The notes below the pieces were generated by a model. The model was given only the letters and a program-made list of their open reading frames with translations. It ran no database searches and had not been told where the DNA came from. Shown here piece after piece: positions 1 to 11,974 of a stretch of DNA of 64,000 nucleotides (position 1 is the stretch's first letter; every line of letters begins with the position of its first letter). Location of the stretch: the NCBI GenBank assembly GCA_030272155.1, contig CP126194.1, positions 6,191,501 through 6,255,500 on the forward strand. The letters run 5' to 3'. Both the position numbers and the translations under genes were made by a program. The stretch is from Tetradesmus obliquus. Taxonomy: Eukaryota > Chlorophyta > Chlorophyceae > Sphaeropleales > Scenedesmaceae.

Positions 1-119
1 CAGTACATCTACGGCAGGCTAGCCAGGGCACAGGCAAAGTGCATAGCATGGGGTTGTCACCTTATGATTAATTAATAAACACATATGGATAGTAGTAGCC
101 TTGTTATTTGCTCACTCAC

Positions 120-2218
120 GTCATCAGGAAGCCGGCAGCTACGGGTGCCAGCATCTGGCACGACAAATCGATCGCGCGCATGACTGCAGCAGGGAGGCAA
201 CGCAACAATTGTAACAGCGTACAGGACTGCTGAGTTCAATTTCATCGTGCTAGCATTACTGACAGGTCATGCTCAGGAGCTGTGGTAACCCAGCTTGATG
301 GCCAATGCTGCAGGAACAGTCACTAGTTACTGTGCGTAATGCACCACATTGCACACTCATACACACAAACCTGAGTTCACTTTGCTGAGCGCGGCAGTGT
401 TGCTGCCGCACAGCACCTTTGGCCACTCCCGCTCAACAGATACAGATGCACCCAAGCTGCCGACGCTGCTGCAGGCCCCAGCTAGCACCGTGGTGCACAG
501 CAGCAGCCAGTAAGCCTGCAGCGGCAGCAGCAGCAGGCGCAGGTGCATCCAGGCAGCACACACGTGCACGTCAGTGCTGCGCGCACACTGCCACAGCATG
601 TAGCAGCAGTGACAGCTGACATGCATCGCGCCTGCTCTATGTAATAGTTGTTGCGGTCGCCAGTTGTATGTGGTAACTTGGTTTGCTTTGACGCTGCTGC
701 ACAACTGAAATAGGGCTCTGAGCGTTTGAGTGCAGTGCAGTTGAGCGCGCCTCGTCAAATGCCTGTCAGTCATAGCCTGCCGTTCATACATCTGCCTATG
801 AACAATATCAACATGTAACAATCCACATGATGGGGGCTGGCGGCGCATCTGGCTTACCTGAGCAGGCAGGCCATCAAGGCGATGCTGCTGGAACCACACC
901 AGCACTCCAGCAGCCGCTGCAGACAGGGCGATGCACAGGTTCTGCGCCGCATAGCAGGCAACTGCACCCTTCAGGCGGTCTGACCTGTCGGTGCGGCAGC
1001 AGCACCGGTAGCAGCGCCAGCAGCAAGCTGAAAATTTGGTGAACATGATGATGACAATGCGCCCAGTGCACACCAGAGTCGCATGGCACAGCTAATGCTG
1101 TGCCAACCAAGCCGTATCAGTTGCGTGCAGGTTCTACCAGGACTCTTGCTTGGCGCTGTTCTTGTCATTGCTGCTGTCCTGTTTATGGTGTGAAGCTGCA
1201 CACTTCCCGCGTGAAGCACCTGTATCCTGGCCTGCGGAATGACGCTACCCAAACCCTCCACACCTGCTGCCCACTTCATGATGATGGGGTGCTGCAGAGT
1301 CCATCAGGTGTTAAACCACTTGTTTGTACCCTGCTCACCGGTCGATGAAGCTACCCACAAATGCGCCCAGCAGCAGCCGCACCAGGTTGTCCAGCAGCCC
1401 ATACACACTGACCAGCAGCAGGGAGCTGCGGTGCAGCCGCATCAGGATCAGCGCCTAACAACACCAGCACCGCCACAACAGCAGCAACACATGAGCGCAG
1501 TCGGGATGAGGCGCAGCAGCCTGTAGAGGCACATATACTACGTAGTATGTGTTTGAACGCAGTTGGCGTGAACCATACAGCAGCAGCAGCCTTTCATGGA
1601 CACACATGCATGTGGGCGGATCATCACAACTCCACATCGCAAACTGCATCCCTGGGTGCTGGGTAGAAGTGGGCACAGTATGTGACTGTGCAGGGTACGC
1701 TGTGCTGTTGCGCAATAGGTTTGGCAGCAGCAGGTACACAAAGGCAGGCATGCAGATGCAAGTGCATGCTGCATCAACTGCTGCGGGCAGTGGCCAGGTC
1801 ATGCTAGCCAACCTACCACTGCAAACTCCCATGTGCGCCAAGCCCAGCGCGCCAGGGCATGTGAAGCATACAGGCAAAGCAGCACCGCGCCAAACGATCC
1901 AGTGCTGCTATGGCTGCTGTCGTCGACTTCAAAAGTGCTGTGCGCTGCTGATGGTGTGAACAGTAAGCCTGGGTTGGCTGCTGCTGCTAACCCTGCCGGC
2001 CTGTGCTGGAGCAGCTGTTCTGACTCTGCTCCTTCTTCATCTAACTCAAACTGCAGCACACCATCAGCAGCACCTGCTGCTGCTGCGAAGCGGGAGGCTG
2101 TTGACCGGTCAACGTTGTATTCAGCATCCAAGAAGTCATCCAAGTCAAGGTCTGGCCATTCGCTGTTTGACCCTACAACTGCAGCTGTGCTGACGGGGAG
2201 AGGCTGCCTGCTTGTCAT
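120..2218 (-). CDS. Ferroportin-like metal exporter (SLC40 family), 3' part outside window
   Basis: Ferroportins are multi-pass membrane exporters of iron and related divalent metals. Five exons join with consistent phases: 2218-1817, 1454-1339, 984-858, 515-371 and 183-120, about 284 residues before the left edge. Residues 1 to about 110 are a hydrophilic, acidic N-terminus (SEWPDLDLDDFLDAEYN). Family-like membrane segments follow: LLCLYASHALARWAWRTWEF, then LLLVSVYGLLDNLVRLLLGA with FVGSFIDR after it, then DRLKGAVACYAAQNLCIALS, then a segment ending GASVSVEREW, then AIDLSCQMLAPVAAGFLMT. The GxFIDR loop and the 'D-L-xC-xML-AP' helix match my knowledge of SLC40 proteins. The family is usually about 450-550 residues, so roughly the C-terminal half is missing here. 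The start is the first in-frame ATG of exon 1. Plasma or organelle membrane location cannot be told from the sequence. Confidence 0.85.
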
Positions 2219-2964
2219 GATCTTGGAGTCGAATGGCTGTGTTGATTAGGTTCATTTGCTGCGCTTACTAAGCATTAATAGATAAACTATATGGGCATAT
2301 GCAACATGAATTACATTGGCAGCAGGAAGGAACCCACCAACTGCAAGTGCTGCACATAATCAACATGCTGTGATGCAGGCCTAGTTACTTGCTGCACATG
2401 TTGTCAATAGGAAACACCGTGTGCCATGGCGTCATGCACAGGACATGATGACTTTCTACCCGTTTCTTGTTGCAGGCCAAGCCTGACTTGTGGATGTGCC
2501 CCAGACCCTACCTGACAAACCGCGACTGTCCTGCTGCCTGTGGATAAGAGTTGTATGGATCAAACTATGCTCATCAACAGTCTATGCTTTCGTTGTCGTT
2601 GCTGTGGTGTATGCCCATGCCGGCAAGGCCCTTTTTGAAAGGAAGCAGCAACTGAACATTCTGTAGCAGCAAGATGATTGGAGACAGAGAGCTTGGAGAA
2701 TTCACGGTGAGTAATCGTGTAATGGTTACGTCGATTGTGCACAGGCAGAGGGAAGCGTCGGATGAGATCGGGCGCTTGAAGGCCCAACTGACTGACCCGC
2801 TGCTGCTGATGCCTCGACCGCGTGGCTGCCGCGCAGAGCTGGCTTGGCATCTTGATCATGTTCCTGCTTGTCGTCTATCACTACGTTACAGCTGACCCCA
2901 GCCTGCAGCAGCGACAGTAAACTCGCACCAGCAAGCAGCAGCAGTGAGCTTACAAAGCAGCAGC
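2219..2964. promoter_or_regulatory. Divergent intergenic region between ferroportin-like gene and FAM32A-like gene
   Basis: About 745 bases separate the two head-to-head start codons. I see no convincing coding frame; the short plus-strand frame starting near 2674 lacks family features. The right part just before the FAM32A start is purine-rich and GCAG-rich. The region should hold both promoters and 5' leaders, but I see no clear TATA element. Confidence 0.4.
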
Positions 2965-3354
2965 ATGTCGTTCGTGGGAGGCAAGCTCAAGCTGAAGGGC
3001 GGAGAGCCGCTCAAAGGCAGCGTCAAGAAGAAGAAGAAGAAGAGCTCGGGCTCCGAGCTGGCCCTCGCCAGCAGCTTGCAGGAGCAGGACCCTGCAGGCG
3101 CTGGCGGTGAGGGCAAGGCGAAAGCAGCAGAGCCAATCAAGACCAAGGATGGCTTTATCCTGCCAGACCCGCCAAAGGAGGCAGACAGGCGCACAGAGGC
3201 TGAGAAGAAGCATGCAGCGCATGTGGCGAAGCTAGAGGAGGAGAAGCTGCGCAAGCAGGCCACCAAAGGCTACAGAGACAGGGTGAAGGACTTTAACGAG
3301 CACCTGGCCAGCCTGTCAGAGCACCATGACATTCCAAAGGTCGGGCCTGGTTAG
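2965..3354 (+). CDS. FAM32A: FAM32A-like nuclear protein
   Basis: Single exon, 129 residues, with start ATG at 2965. The layout is that of the FAM32A (DUF1754) family: an N-terminal GGKLKLKGG motif, a lysine-only run (KKKKKK) near residue 23, a middle low-complexity stretch, and a charged helical C-terminus with RTEAEKKHAAHV, then ATKGYRDRVKDFNEHLASL and the terminal signature SEHHDIPKVGPG. Plant members end the same way as far as I recall. In other eukaryotes FAM32A is a small nuclear protein associated with the spliceosome at the exon-ligation stage; that role is by homology only. The absence of introns contrasts with every confident neighbour gene. GTG at 2944 lies in frame upstream, but the ATG gives the conserved start. 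Confidence 0.9.
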   Translation: MSFVGGKLKLKGGEPLKGSVKKKKKKSSGSELALASSLQEQDPAGAGGEGKAKAAEPIKTKDGFILPDPPKEADRRTEAEKKHAAHVAKLEEEKLRKQATKGYRDRVKDFNEHLASLSEHHDIPKVGPG

Positions 3355-4285
3355 TAATATGCAGCGGGAGGTGGAGGCAGCTGGCTGCAGCAGCGGAGCT
3401 GCAGGCGGCAGCAGCAGCGGCTTCCCAAGCAGGGGAAGTGTGGCCAGCAGCAGCACGACCGGCAGGGTTTGCTGTGTGTCATCATGTGCTGCTGGGCCGC
3501 AGGCATGTAGTCGTGGCCTTGTGCGTTGACCTAGGTTGTTGTTTTGGGCAAACCCAGAGTTGTGGTGCGTCAGCGAGCAGGCCGTGCCGACGGCTTTCTT
3601 CACACTGGTGTGGGATGCCTTGCTTTGTGCATCACCTGCCTTGTGATATGCTGGAAGTATGTATGTATGTGACTTGACAGCAGCTAGTTGCTGCCTATCG
3701 TAGCAGGTTCACCTGGCAAGTGAAGTTCTGCCAGCGGGCAAGCCGCAACAGGGTGTTGTTGCGTGTCTGCTGCTTTGGGAAATGGCTCTGTGGCAAAGCA
3801 GCAGCAGCAGCAGCTGGTTTAGTTCATTGGCAGGCATCTGTGAGCTGACTGCATGAGTTTTGCACTTGCAAAGTATGCAGCAGCCTGCTGCAAAGAGATG
3901 GGCCATGTTTGGGTGTAACTTGTGGAAGCTATCTCAGATGGGTGCACACATCGTCTCAGACGAGGCTCACATCTGCTGGCAGCATGTTGCAGGCGCTGTG
4001 GTTTGCAGTATTTGCAGCCAGACACTGCGCCAGTGCGATGATGCGCGGCATAGCTGACATTCCGGAGCATCTGTCTTTGTTGATGCTGATGACGGGACGT
4101 CTTCAGGCCCTAGGGTTTGAACCGTTGGTATCGTTGCACAGCAAAGGCTGGATCCCCCTTGCTTTGGCATTTCATGTTGATGCACCCAAGAACTCAGCGG
4201 CCTTGCACCAGGCTCAGTCCCCAGCAAGGTGTTCTAAGCGACCGGTCGCACGTTCCGTTTGTCAAGCACACTCCAGCCTGTAACT
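3355..4285. other. Intergenic region, FAM32A-like to translocase
   Basis: About 930 bases with no frame I would call coding. It should contain the FAM32A 3' UTR and the promoter and leader of the translocase gene. A TGTAA, the usual green-algal polyadenylation signal, occurs at 3915-3919 and is a candidate 3' end for FAM32A. Confidence 0.35.
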
Positions 4286-7200
4286 ATGTTGAAATCCAGT
4301 TTGACTCATATTCAAGTGCGGCACTGCGCCGGCAGAGCAAGCAGCAATTGCATAGCAAGACCTAGTTTCGGAACAGCAGGCAGCACAGCCAGAAGGCACG
4401 TACCAACAGCAAGCAGGCCATGCTTACAATACCAGCCCCATCCTGACCGCTGCACCCAAGCTTCAAATGCCACAAAGTTGCAGCAGAGGGGCGTGCGAGC
4501 AGCTGCAGCAGCAGGTGCACAGCCACTGCCTGCTGAGCCACCTCTTCCTCAAGGGTTGTTTTGGCGCAAGGTGTCCGCGCTAGCCCTCATCTTTCTCGGC
4601 TCAACCATCAACTACACAATTCTGCAGGTGACGCACCTCAAAGCTCTGCCGCTTGCATGCTGACTGCAGACCTGCAGCATTGTTTGTGTACTGGCTACTG
4701 GCCAATTTGCAGTGCTCACTGCCAGTGAGCACAGTGTGCAGTCTACATGTTGTGCTCTTCTGGCAAGCACGCCCATCAGGGTTTGCAAGAGCTCTGTGAG
4801 TCTTAGCACCTCATTGCTTGACACGGTCTCCAACCTCTCCTCTCCTTTCTGTAAGCTGCAGCGTGGGTGCTGCTGTGCTGCTGTTCCTGCAGTCTGTGCG
4901 TGATGCCATCATCGTCACCAGCTGCGGTGCTGAGGCCCTGCCATTCATCACGGCCTTTGGAGTGCTTCCTGCAAGCTTCCTCTTCTTCATGTACTACGAC
5001 AAACTGGTGCGCTGCTGAGGTGCAGCCTGGAAAGCAGCGCAAGGCACTGCAGATATGCACAGACAACGGCTAGCGAGTGCCAGGACACAAGGGCACTCTG
5101 CTGTAGTACAGCGCCGGCTGTAGTGCACTCTGACAGCAATTGCTCAACTATGACTACGCAGCAACACTGCTAATTGTAGCGCAGAATAAGTCCACAATAA
5201 CGCGCTCACCAGATATACATCCAAACACGCTCGCCCCGTCTGCAACTTGTGTCGGCAATGCCCTGGAATCCATCCCAACACGACTCACACCCTTGCAGGA
5301 ATCTGCAACACATGCCTCACTGCTAACTGGTGCCATGTGCGGCCACTGTTGCTGCTGCTGTCCTGCAGGGCAAGCTGGTGAACAGCAGCGCCGTGTTCTA
5401 CCTGGCCCTGGCCCCCATGGCCATCTTCTACGCGCTGTTTGCTGCCGTGCTGCTGCCCAATGCTGCGGTGCTGCACCCAGTGGCGCTGGCGGAGCAGTAC
5501 ATGGCCGTACTGCCTGCCAGCCTGAGCTGCTTTGTGTGCGTGGCGGCCAACTGGAGCTACACGCTGTTCTTCATCCTGGGCGAGCTGTACGGCAGCGTGG
5601 CCATCAGCCTGCTGTTCTGGTGAGGCGCTGCTCTACTCGCTGCTGCTGTGTGACAGTATCGTGCGTGGCCTGGCAAGCTGAGCAGGACAGCTGCACCATG
5701 CTGGCATATAAAGCGTCTGGGGAGCTGGTCAACTGCAGCTGACTGTGCATGCTGGCCTCGTGCTGCACCCTTGCAAGGCACAGATGGTCTGCACAAATGA
5801 TTGCTGCATAACCCTTGCAGCAGGTCTCTGCCCAATGACCAGTGCAGCGTGGACGGTGCATGCTGGCCACGTGCTGCGCCCATACAAGGCACATAATCAC
5901 ATAACCCACACCTAACCCCTGCCGCAGGTCTCTGGCTGATGACGTGTGCAGCGTGGAGGAGGCGCGCGAGGTGTACCCCAAGCTGGGCATCCTCGCCAAC
6001 GTGGGGCTCATTGCTGCGGGCTCCTTCACGCGCTTCGTGACGGAGGGCCTGGCCAAGGGCAACGAGGTGCTGTCACTACAGGTGACTGCTGCTGCTGCTG
6101 GTGCTGCTGGGTAGTGACGTTTGGACTGGCATGCACAGCAGGATAGCTATGCTCAGCTTCTGTGCAGCGTATGCGGTGCTGTGCTGGTGCAAGTCTGATA
6201 ACATGGTAGTTTGTTTCCAGGCTGGGTGCGCCGTGCACAGGCCGAGAGCAGTGCTTGTATCGTTTGCTGCGGGTGCGTGCTGCAGATCCTGGTGGGTGCC
6301 ATCCTGGTGATGACCGCCATGATGTGCGGCGTGAAGGCGTACGTGGATGCGCACGTGCTGCCGTACGTGGAGGCGGGGCACAAGAAGAAAGACAAGAAGA
6401 AGGACAAGAAGAAAGAGGAGCCGAAAGAGAAGCAGGACACCTGGCAGGTGCTGAGGTGAGGGTTCTGCGCCAGGGCCTCCTGCAAGATTTATCGGTGTTG
6501 CATACAGAAGGTGTATGCCGTGAACTGTGAGTGTGCATGTGTGTATGGATACAACAGTTGCCCTGACCACCACCAGCGACAAGCTGTTGCTGCAGAGAGA
6601 ACTTCCAGGAAACAGTCAAAAGCAGCCAATACTCATTTGGCAGGCCGCTTGTCACCGCATGAGCTGGATAACTGGCGCACATGCATGCTGCAGTATGCTG
6701 CGGCAGGGATCTGCGCGTAATATCACAGCAGCTGCTGCTCTGCTGCTGCTGCTGCTGCCTTGCAGGAGCTCCCCGCGCATCCTCAACTTAGTGCTGCTGG
6801 TGATGGGCTATGGCACGGCACACAAGCTGTTTGGCTTTGTGTGGAAAGGGCAGATGAAGGTGGGCAGCTGCAGGCACCTTGGTAGTACAGGTGGCAGGTG
6901 CATGCCGTGTTGCAACAGGACCAGTAAAAGAGGTACTGGAGAATACTAGAGCACAGCTATTGTTTGGCAGAAGTGCTGCAGAGAACATGCAGTCTCACAT
7001 TGCTCCGCAGGCACAGCAATGAAGCATGTGTATGTCATGGCATGCGCGAGTGCATGCGCTCTCCAGCTGACTCACTCTCAATCAACTCATGTACTCCGCC
7101 TGCGCCTTGCCTGCTGCCTGCTAGGTGCTGTACCCCTCGACGGCTGAGTTTGCAACGGTGCGCTGCTGGTGTTGGGCTGGACAGCACTGACTTTTAGCGC

Positions 7201-9716
7201 AGCATAGCAGCCATACCCACGTAACCTGTGCTTGGTGGCAGGCTGCAGCAATGGTATTCAGTGCATCTGTGCGCTACCTGCGCACGGCGCAGCATGCTGA
7301 TGCAGAGCATTGGGCACATGGTGTGCAAGGGATGCTTGGTATAAGGCAAAGACGTGTGAGTGAGTGAGTGAGTGAGTGACTACCCAGGCAGCTCTGCAGC
7401 TCCTGGGTAAGTTAAGGCTAAGAGGGTGTGTGTGGCCAGGGGCGGCGCCCCTGGGCTCCACACCCTCCACCCGTCCACTTGCGCCCTAGGGCACAAGCGG
7501 GGCGTATCCCTTGCGTGCGCTCATCAAAAGCGTGGTCTTTTGCGGTGGTCTGGTTCGCCGGTGCCGTGCTGTCGTTTCTTTGCAGGGTTTGAGTTCGGCT
7601 GTGCTGGTCTTGTGCCAGTACGTTTCCTTGCTGCCATCATGATTGCCTTACGTTGCCTCCATATTTTCTGCATGTTGGTCACTGCTGAGAAGTGCAGCCT
7701 CTTTGCCAGTGCTGCTAACCGTGGTCCTTCTACCCCTAGTTGGTGTTCAATTGTGTCTATTGTCTCTTTGTATATCACCCCAGTTACCCCTAGTAGGATT
7801 GGCGCAACTGTAACTCTGCAGTCTGGGTCGTGTGTCGTAAACAGCTCTTTCAGCGCAGCATGCTGGGCTTGTGCGTGCTGCCGCTGGGGTTCTGGGTCTG
7901 TGTCTTTGCAGTATTTGATCTCTGCTGTGACTTAATTCATTTGACTGCTCATGCCGTCCAGCTTCTGCAACAGAATGTCGGGAATGCTGCCTGTGTAGGC
8001 TTGCAGGGCAGCGCGCAGGGTAATTGCTGGCCATACAGAGCAGCAGGGCACAAAGGCGCAAAGACGTTGTGTACGTCACATTTCCTGCTTCTTACATGTG
8101 CGTTTTTTGTTGCTGCGCAGGTGATGGCTGACGTGGCAAGCTTCACAGGAGCCGCAACCGTGTCACTGATGCTGGTGTCGAAGTACATCTTCCAGGTGCG
8201 AGCTTCATGCCAGCAGCCACAGACATGCTCAAACACTCACAGCACAGCAGGACCACACATATGTGCTGCTGATTTGCTTGCTTGCTGTAAACGTCAGCAG
8301 ACCCTGGTGACCTCAGCGCTAGAGATACCTGCCTGCTTGCCTGCCCTGCTGCTTTTGCTGGTGCCTGCCTATCTGTGTCTCTGCTGCCGTACCAAATGCC
8401 TCGCCATATCCTTTCTTCTCCACCGCAGTACCTGGGCTGGCGCGGCGCCGCGCTGATGACGCCGCTGGTGTGCCTGGCGGCCGGCGCTGTGTTCTTTGCC
8501 GGCAGCCTGTTCCCGCCCGGCAGCCTTCCGGCCAGCGGCCCACTGGCGGCGCTGCTGGCGCTGGGGCCCATTGCAGGCATCATGGTGCAGGTGCGGGCGG
8601 AGGTTGCAATATGAGGTTGGTGCTTGTGTTCAGTTGCAACCGCTTGGCTCAGTGCACACTCCGTCTGTTCGTATCGCTGCCAGCCATACACACTATTGTG
8701 TTGTCGTGGCGGCTGCAGGTGTTTGGGCGTGCGGCCAAGTATAGCCTGTTTGACCCCAGCAAGGAGATGGTGTTCATCACCATGGACAAGGAGCAGAAGG
8801 CGGCGGGCAAGGCTGCCGTGGACATTTTGGGAAACCAGATCGGCAAGAGCAGCGGCAGCTGGATCATGCAGGTGACCTGGCACGCCAGCAATACTGCTAC
8901 TAATGTTGTATATCTTTTTCAAGTTCAAGAAGCAGGGGTGCAGTGGCAGCTCTGCCTGCGTGTTTGCTGTTTGGTGATGCCTGTTTGCAGCGTGCAAGCA
9001 TAGCTGCTGCTTTGGCTGGCACGCGCCGACTGCTGCTGCTGCTGCTGCTGCGTGGGCCGGTTGCTGTGCAGGCCGCACTGCTCGGGTTTGGCTCCATGGC
9101 CGCAGCGCTTCCCTTCACTTCGCTGGTGTACCTGCTGGTGTGCGGGGTGTGGCTGAATGCCACGCTCAGCCTGGCACGCACCATGGAAGAGCAGGAGCAG
9201 GAGAAGACGGTGAGGAGACAGAAGAGTGCATGGCTTGATGCTGCTTGGGCAGGGGAGCTTGCGGGACACTGTGCACAGTAGCATACCTGCATGTAGCCAT
9301 GGATAGTGCTGTCAACTCCACACGGCTGGCGTTGCTTTAGTGGCCAGCCTTGCCACGCAGCACAGCAGAGAGCAGCGCTTGACGACTCAGGGCCGCAGAA
9401 CTGCCGGCAGCGCTGGCGTGGCCAACATGCGGCTGGCTATGCGATGAATCGCCACCTGGCGAATTGTGCTGACGTTGCATATGCCGCGTATGCCGTGCGT
9501 GCCGCTGCCTTGCCGTTGCTGCTTGCTGTGTTGCCGCAGGTGCTGGCCAGTATTGACGACACGCCCTTCCTGCAGGGTGTGGCACCTGGCAAGCTGATCC
9601 TGCCTGCTGCTGCGGCTGGCGGCGGCGCTGTGCTGCTGCCTGTGCCTGCCAACCAGGCGGAGGTGGACCGGATGAATAAGGAGGTGAAGGAGTCGATGCA
9701 GAGCCACTTTGACTGA
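4286..9716 (+). CDS. NTT: Plastid ATP/ADP translocase (NTT/TLC family)
   Basis: Twelve exons with matching phases: 4286-4627, 4893-5006, 5369-5619, 5928-6081, 6286-6455, 6766-6859, 7125-7157, 8121-8195, 8429-8590, 8719-8871, 9072-9209, 9540-9716; 620 residues. NTT carriers exchange cytosolic ATP for plastid ADP plus phosphate across the inner envelope. The first ~85 residues are Arg/Ser/Ala-rich with few acids, as expected of a transit peptide. The family core then starts (WRKVSALALIFLGSTINYTI, SVRDAIIVTSCGAEALPFIT, LFFILGELYGSVAISLLFW, EEAREVYPKLGILANVGLI). A Lys-rich KKKDKKKDKKKEEPKE loop lies near residue 330. Membrane segments alternate with loops through VFGRAAKYSLFDPSKEMVFI to a hydrophilic tail. 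The length suits a 12-helix NTT. Exon 7 is only 33 bases and is followed by a 963-base intron. The exact start is inferred. Confidence 0.92.
5735..5950 (+). repeat. Tandem echo of the exon 4 acceptor edge in translocase intron 3
   Basis: Two ~104-base units. The real exon 4 begins GTCTCTGGCTGATGACGTGT at 5928, right after an AG. A degenerate copy, GTCTCTGCCCAATGACCAGT, follows an AG at about 5823. The flanking intron text (GTGCATGCTGGCC.CGTGCTGC) is also repeated at the same spacing. The copy therefore carries a second potential 3' splice site. Confidence 0.75.
7350..7965. mobile_element. Possible mobile-element remnant inside translocase intron 7
   Basis: The unusually long intron 7 (7158-8120) starts with a (GTGA)n microsatellite at 7354-7379. 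Several inverted repeats follow: ACCCAGG...CCTGGGT at 7383-7409 and a near-perfect hairpin centred on 7445 (CCAGGGGCG/CGCCCCTGG). Next comes a minus-strand frame (7778-7524, 84 residues) rich in Lys/Arg/Gln and ending KRPRF. Its composition differs from the neighbouring algal exons. A retroelement or DNA-transposon fragment is one reading; no transposase, integrase or reverse-transcriptase motif is visible, so this is tentative. Confidence 0.3.
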
Positions 9717-11141
9717 GATGTGAGATTGTACTGTTGGGCAGAGAAGAACACGAGCTGGTCCAGCAGTCTTGATGGAAATGTGATGTTGTCACTGTGGATG
9801 TGTTGCAATTCACAGCAGGTTCAAAGTCAAATGAGAGCGAGGACAGTTAGGACTGCTGGCCCAGTGGAACGCAGGCAGGAAAGCCGGCCTGGAAGATGCG
9901 CTTCACTTCTTCCATTTGCACTTGATTGTCATGAACCAATGTGAATGTGTGTGCTGCTATTTGTGCATGTGTGGAATGGGTTGCAACACAAACACTGTGT
10001 GTCCTGGGTTCTGCACTGGAGGCAGCGCCAACCCCACTAGCTCTTTTGCAAATACCCGCTGCAAGCACACAGTCAGCCCCTTGTACACCCATGATCCTCT
10101 GTCTGAGTTTATCGAATGCTCCCAGTGGTATGCAGTCTTCTTGATAACGCTTTTGTGTGCTGCTGCGGCTGAATTTCCTGCAACAACTGGGTGCAGCGGC
10201 TCTTGCCCTTCCCTCCACTTCATTGTGATGCTTTTGCATAGCGCTCTGCGTGGACCTTGAATCTTCCTTGCATGCCTGAACTAACGAGTCGTTGCTGCGG
10301 CATTCTGGCATTGTGTGAACAGCCGTAAGAACTTTCTTGGTTGATGTGAACGATGCCCTCTGTTTAGAGCAAGAATGCTGTGACCATGTGATTCATGCGG
10401 TGCAGCTGCGCTGCCAGCGCACAGTGTGCTTGCTGCGCCTCAACCTGGCTTGCACGTGTACCATAAATATGTACCTGTGGCAGTTTAGCCAGGGTGCATC
10501 TTTAGTCACTGCAAGGTATGCCGTGCAGTGCTCCGCAAAGGGGGCTGCCGGGTGTTCTGTCATGTGTACCTACCGTGGTGGGGAAGGAATAGGGCAGTAT
10601 TGTAGCCTGCCAATGCAGTAGAGTCAGTGTTCGACTCCTGCTGGTGGTTGATGGACCCTCATATGTGTCGATGGTTGACGTGTTGATCACTGTTGTGGCA
10701 TTGGCTGACCGTGGGATCAGGATAGATTGCGATCGGCTAAACTAGCGGTTCCTCCCAGTGCTGCTGGAGACGCACACGGTGTAACATGCAAAGCGTCATC
10801 ATGCTGTTTCATGGATTGCCAGGGTGTGCAGTCAGCGCAGCCCGTAGATGACTCCTCTCGGCCACCACGCGCAACTGTTATCCCGATGTCGTTGGCTGGT
10901 GCAGTGCTGTTGGGGCCTGCAGCAGTGCCTTGTGACAATGCCCAAGGGATGAGCATCTGAACCCTGGTGTACCTTCCAGGATGAAGAACGCGCATGCTAG
11001 CACTATTTGGCCTGATAGTCAGCTGAAAGTTGAAAGTTGAAAGTGTCTACGCCGTCTTTTCAGAGGGCGGAATTAACGGAGGGAAGAGGGCAGGGCCGGC
11101 ACACAAAACCTCGGTCATGCACCGGGACTTCTGCCATTCCC
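9717..11141. other. Unassigned region after the translocase gene
   Basis: About 1.4 kb including the translocase 3' UTR. Short frames overlap on both strands around 10717-10995, but none shows a family motif or a consistent exon chain. Nothing else is supported. Confidence 0.3.
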
Positions 11142-11888
11142 CTACGAGGGGTTGCCACACAGTTTGGGGTTGGGGGTGACGCCCACCTTGCCTGCACATC
11201 AATAGAATGAGAGCTGCAGAAAAACCACATACTGCCAAGCAGCTAATGCAGATGCAGCATTCACAGCGAAAGTGCACATGGTGCAGAAACATGCATGCAG
11301 ATGCCGACAAACTGAACAGCAGCAAAGCGTCACATCGTGCAACAGTCACTCCATCATGTAGCATGCAATCCTCCACAGAACCGAGCTGTTCATGTTCCAG
11401 GCTCCCCTGTGGCCCAGTCACAGGGTTTGCCGCTCCACTCAGCCGCCACACCCCCGGAGGAGCCAGCCGAACTGAAATTGGTGAGGAGCCCCTGCACGCA
11501 GCCTGCACGGTGGCATGACTAGCACGATCGGTGCACGAGGCACTGCAAAAGCAACATGCAACACACCTCACAGCATGTTGCGCATGCATGCATGGGAGTT
11601 ATCAGAGCCCGTACAATCATCGGCTATCACAGACTCCACAGTACATTGTGTGCATCAACATCCACAGCAGCAAGATGAGTAAAGTGTGGCATGCCACACC
11701 CACTAACCCGTCTGCCCGGCCCAGCTGCAGATAGGTCACAAAGCTGCACGTGTGGGGGGCCTTTCTTCACCTCATGCGACCCTGGCCAGAGCCCATCTTC
11801 AGCAGAAGTGTTGTTGATGCCACTATCACCAGAAGTAACCATCCAGACTTCAGCCATGACTGGTAACATCCTCATAGTGCAACATGCT
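11142..11888 (-). CDS. Unrecognised protein, 3' exons (5' end unresolved)
   Basis: Three minus-strand segments join with matching phase and GT-AG borders: 11888-11700, 11491-11334 and 11191-11142, ending in TAG. The joined product reads MRMLPVMAEVWMVTSGDSG... (possible internal start at 11875), then a Ser/Gly/Pro-containing stretch with KKGPPHVQLCDLSAAGPG, then SVRLAPPGVWRLSGAANP and LEHEQLGSVEDCMLHDG, and a short tail CKVGVTPNPKLCGNPS. The phase agreement over two introns argues for a real gene, but I recognise no family. The donor used after 11700 (GTGTGG) is non-consensus. A further exon may lie between 11980 and 12250, where two minus-strand frames overlap and I cannot choose. Confidence 0.35.
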
Positions 11889-11931
11889 CTGCACACAATG
11901 GCAGGTACTCCTGCTACACCGCTGCATCATG

Positions 11932-11974
11932 CTGAAGGATGTGCTTCAAGCAGTGCTTGAAGCACATCCTTCAG
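11932..11974. repeat. Perfect 43-bp palindrome (hairpin)
   Basis: The 21-base arm 11932-11952 is the exact reverse complement of 11954-11974, with one base (11953) between them. The left arm starts CTGAAGGATGTGCTTCAAGC. It lies just upstream (minus sense) of the unrecognised gene at 11142-11888. Candidates are a small-RNA or hairpin locus, a tiny inverted-repeat element or a cruciform site; the loop is too short for a normal microRNA precursor. Confidence 0.9.

Noticed and set aside
2674..2895. Plus-strand frame upstream of the FAM32A-like gene
   Set aside because: No recognisable domain, and it lies in the divergent promoter region between two solid genes.
10717..10995. Overlapping plus- and minus-strand frames with ordinary composition
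   Set aside because: Both strands look equally plausible and neither links by phase to other segments, so no gene can be supported.
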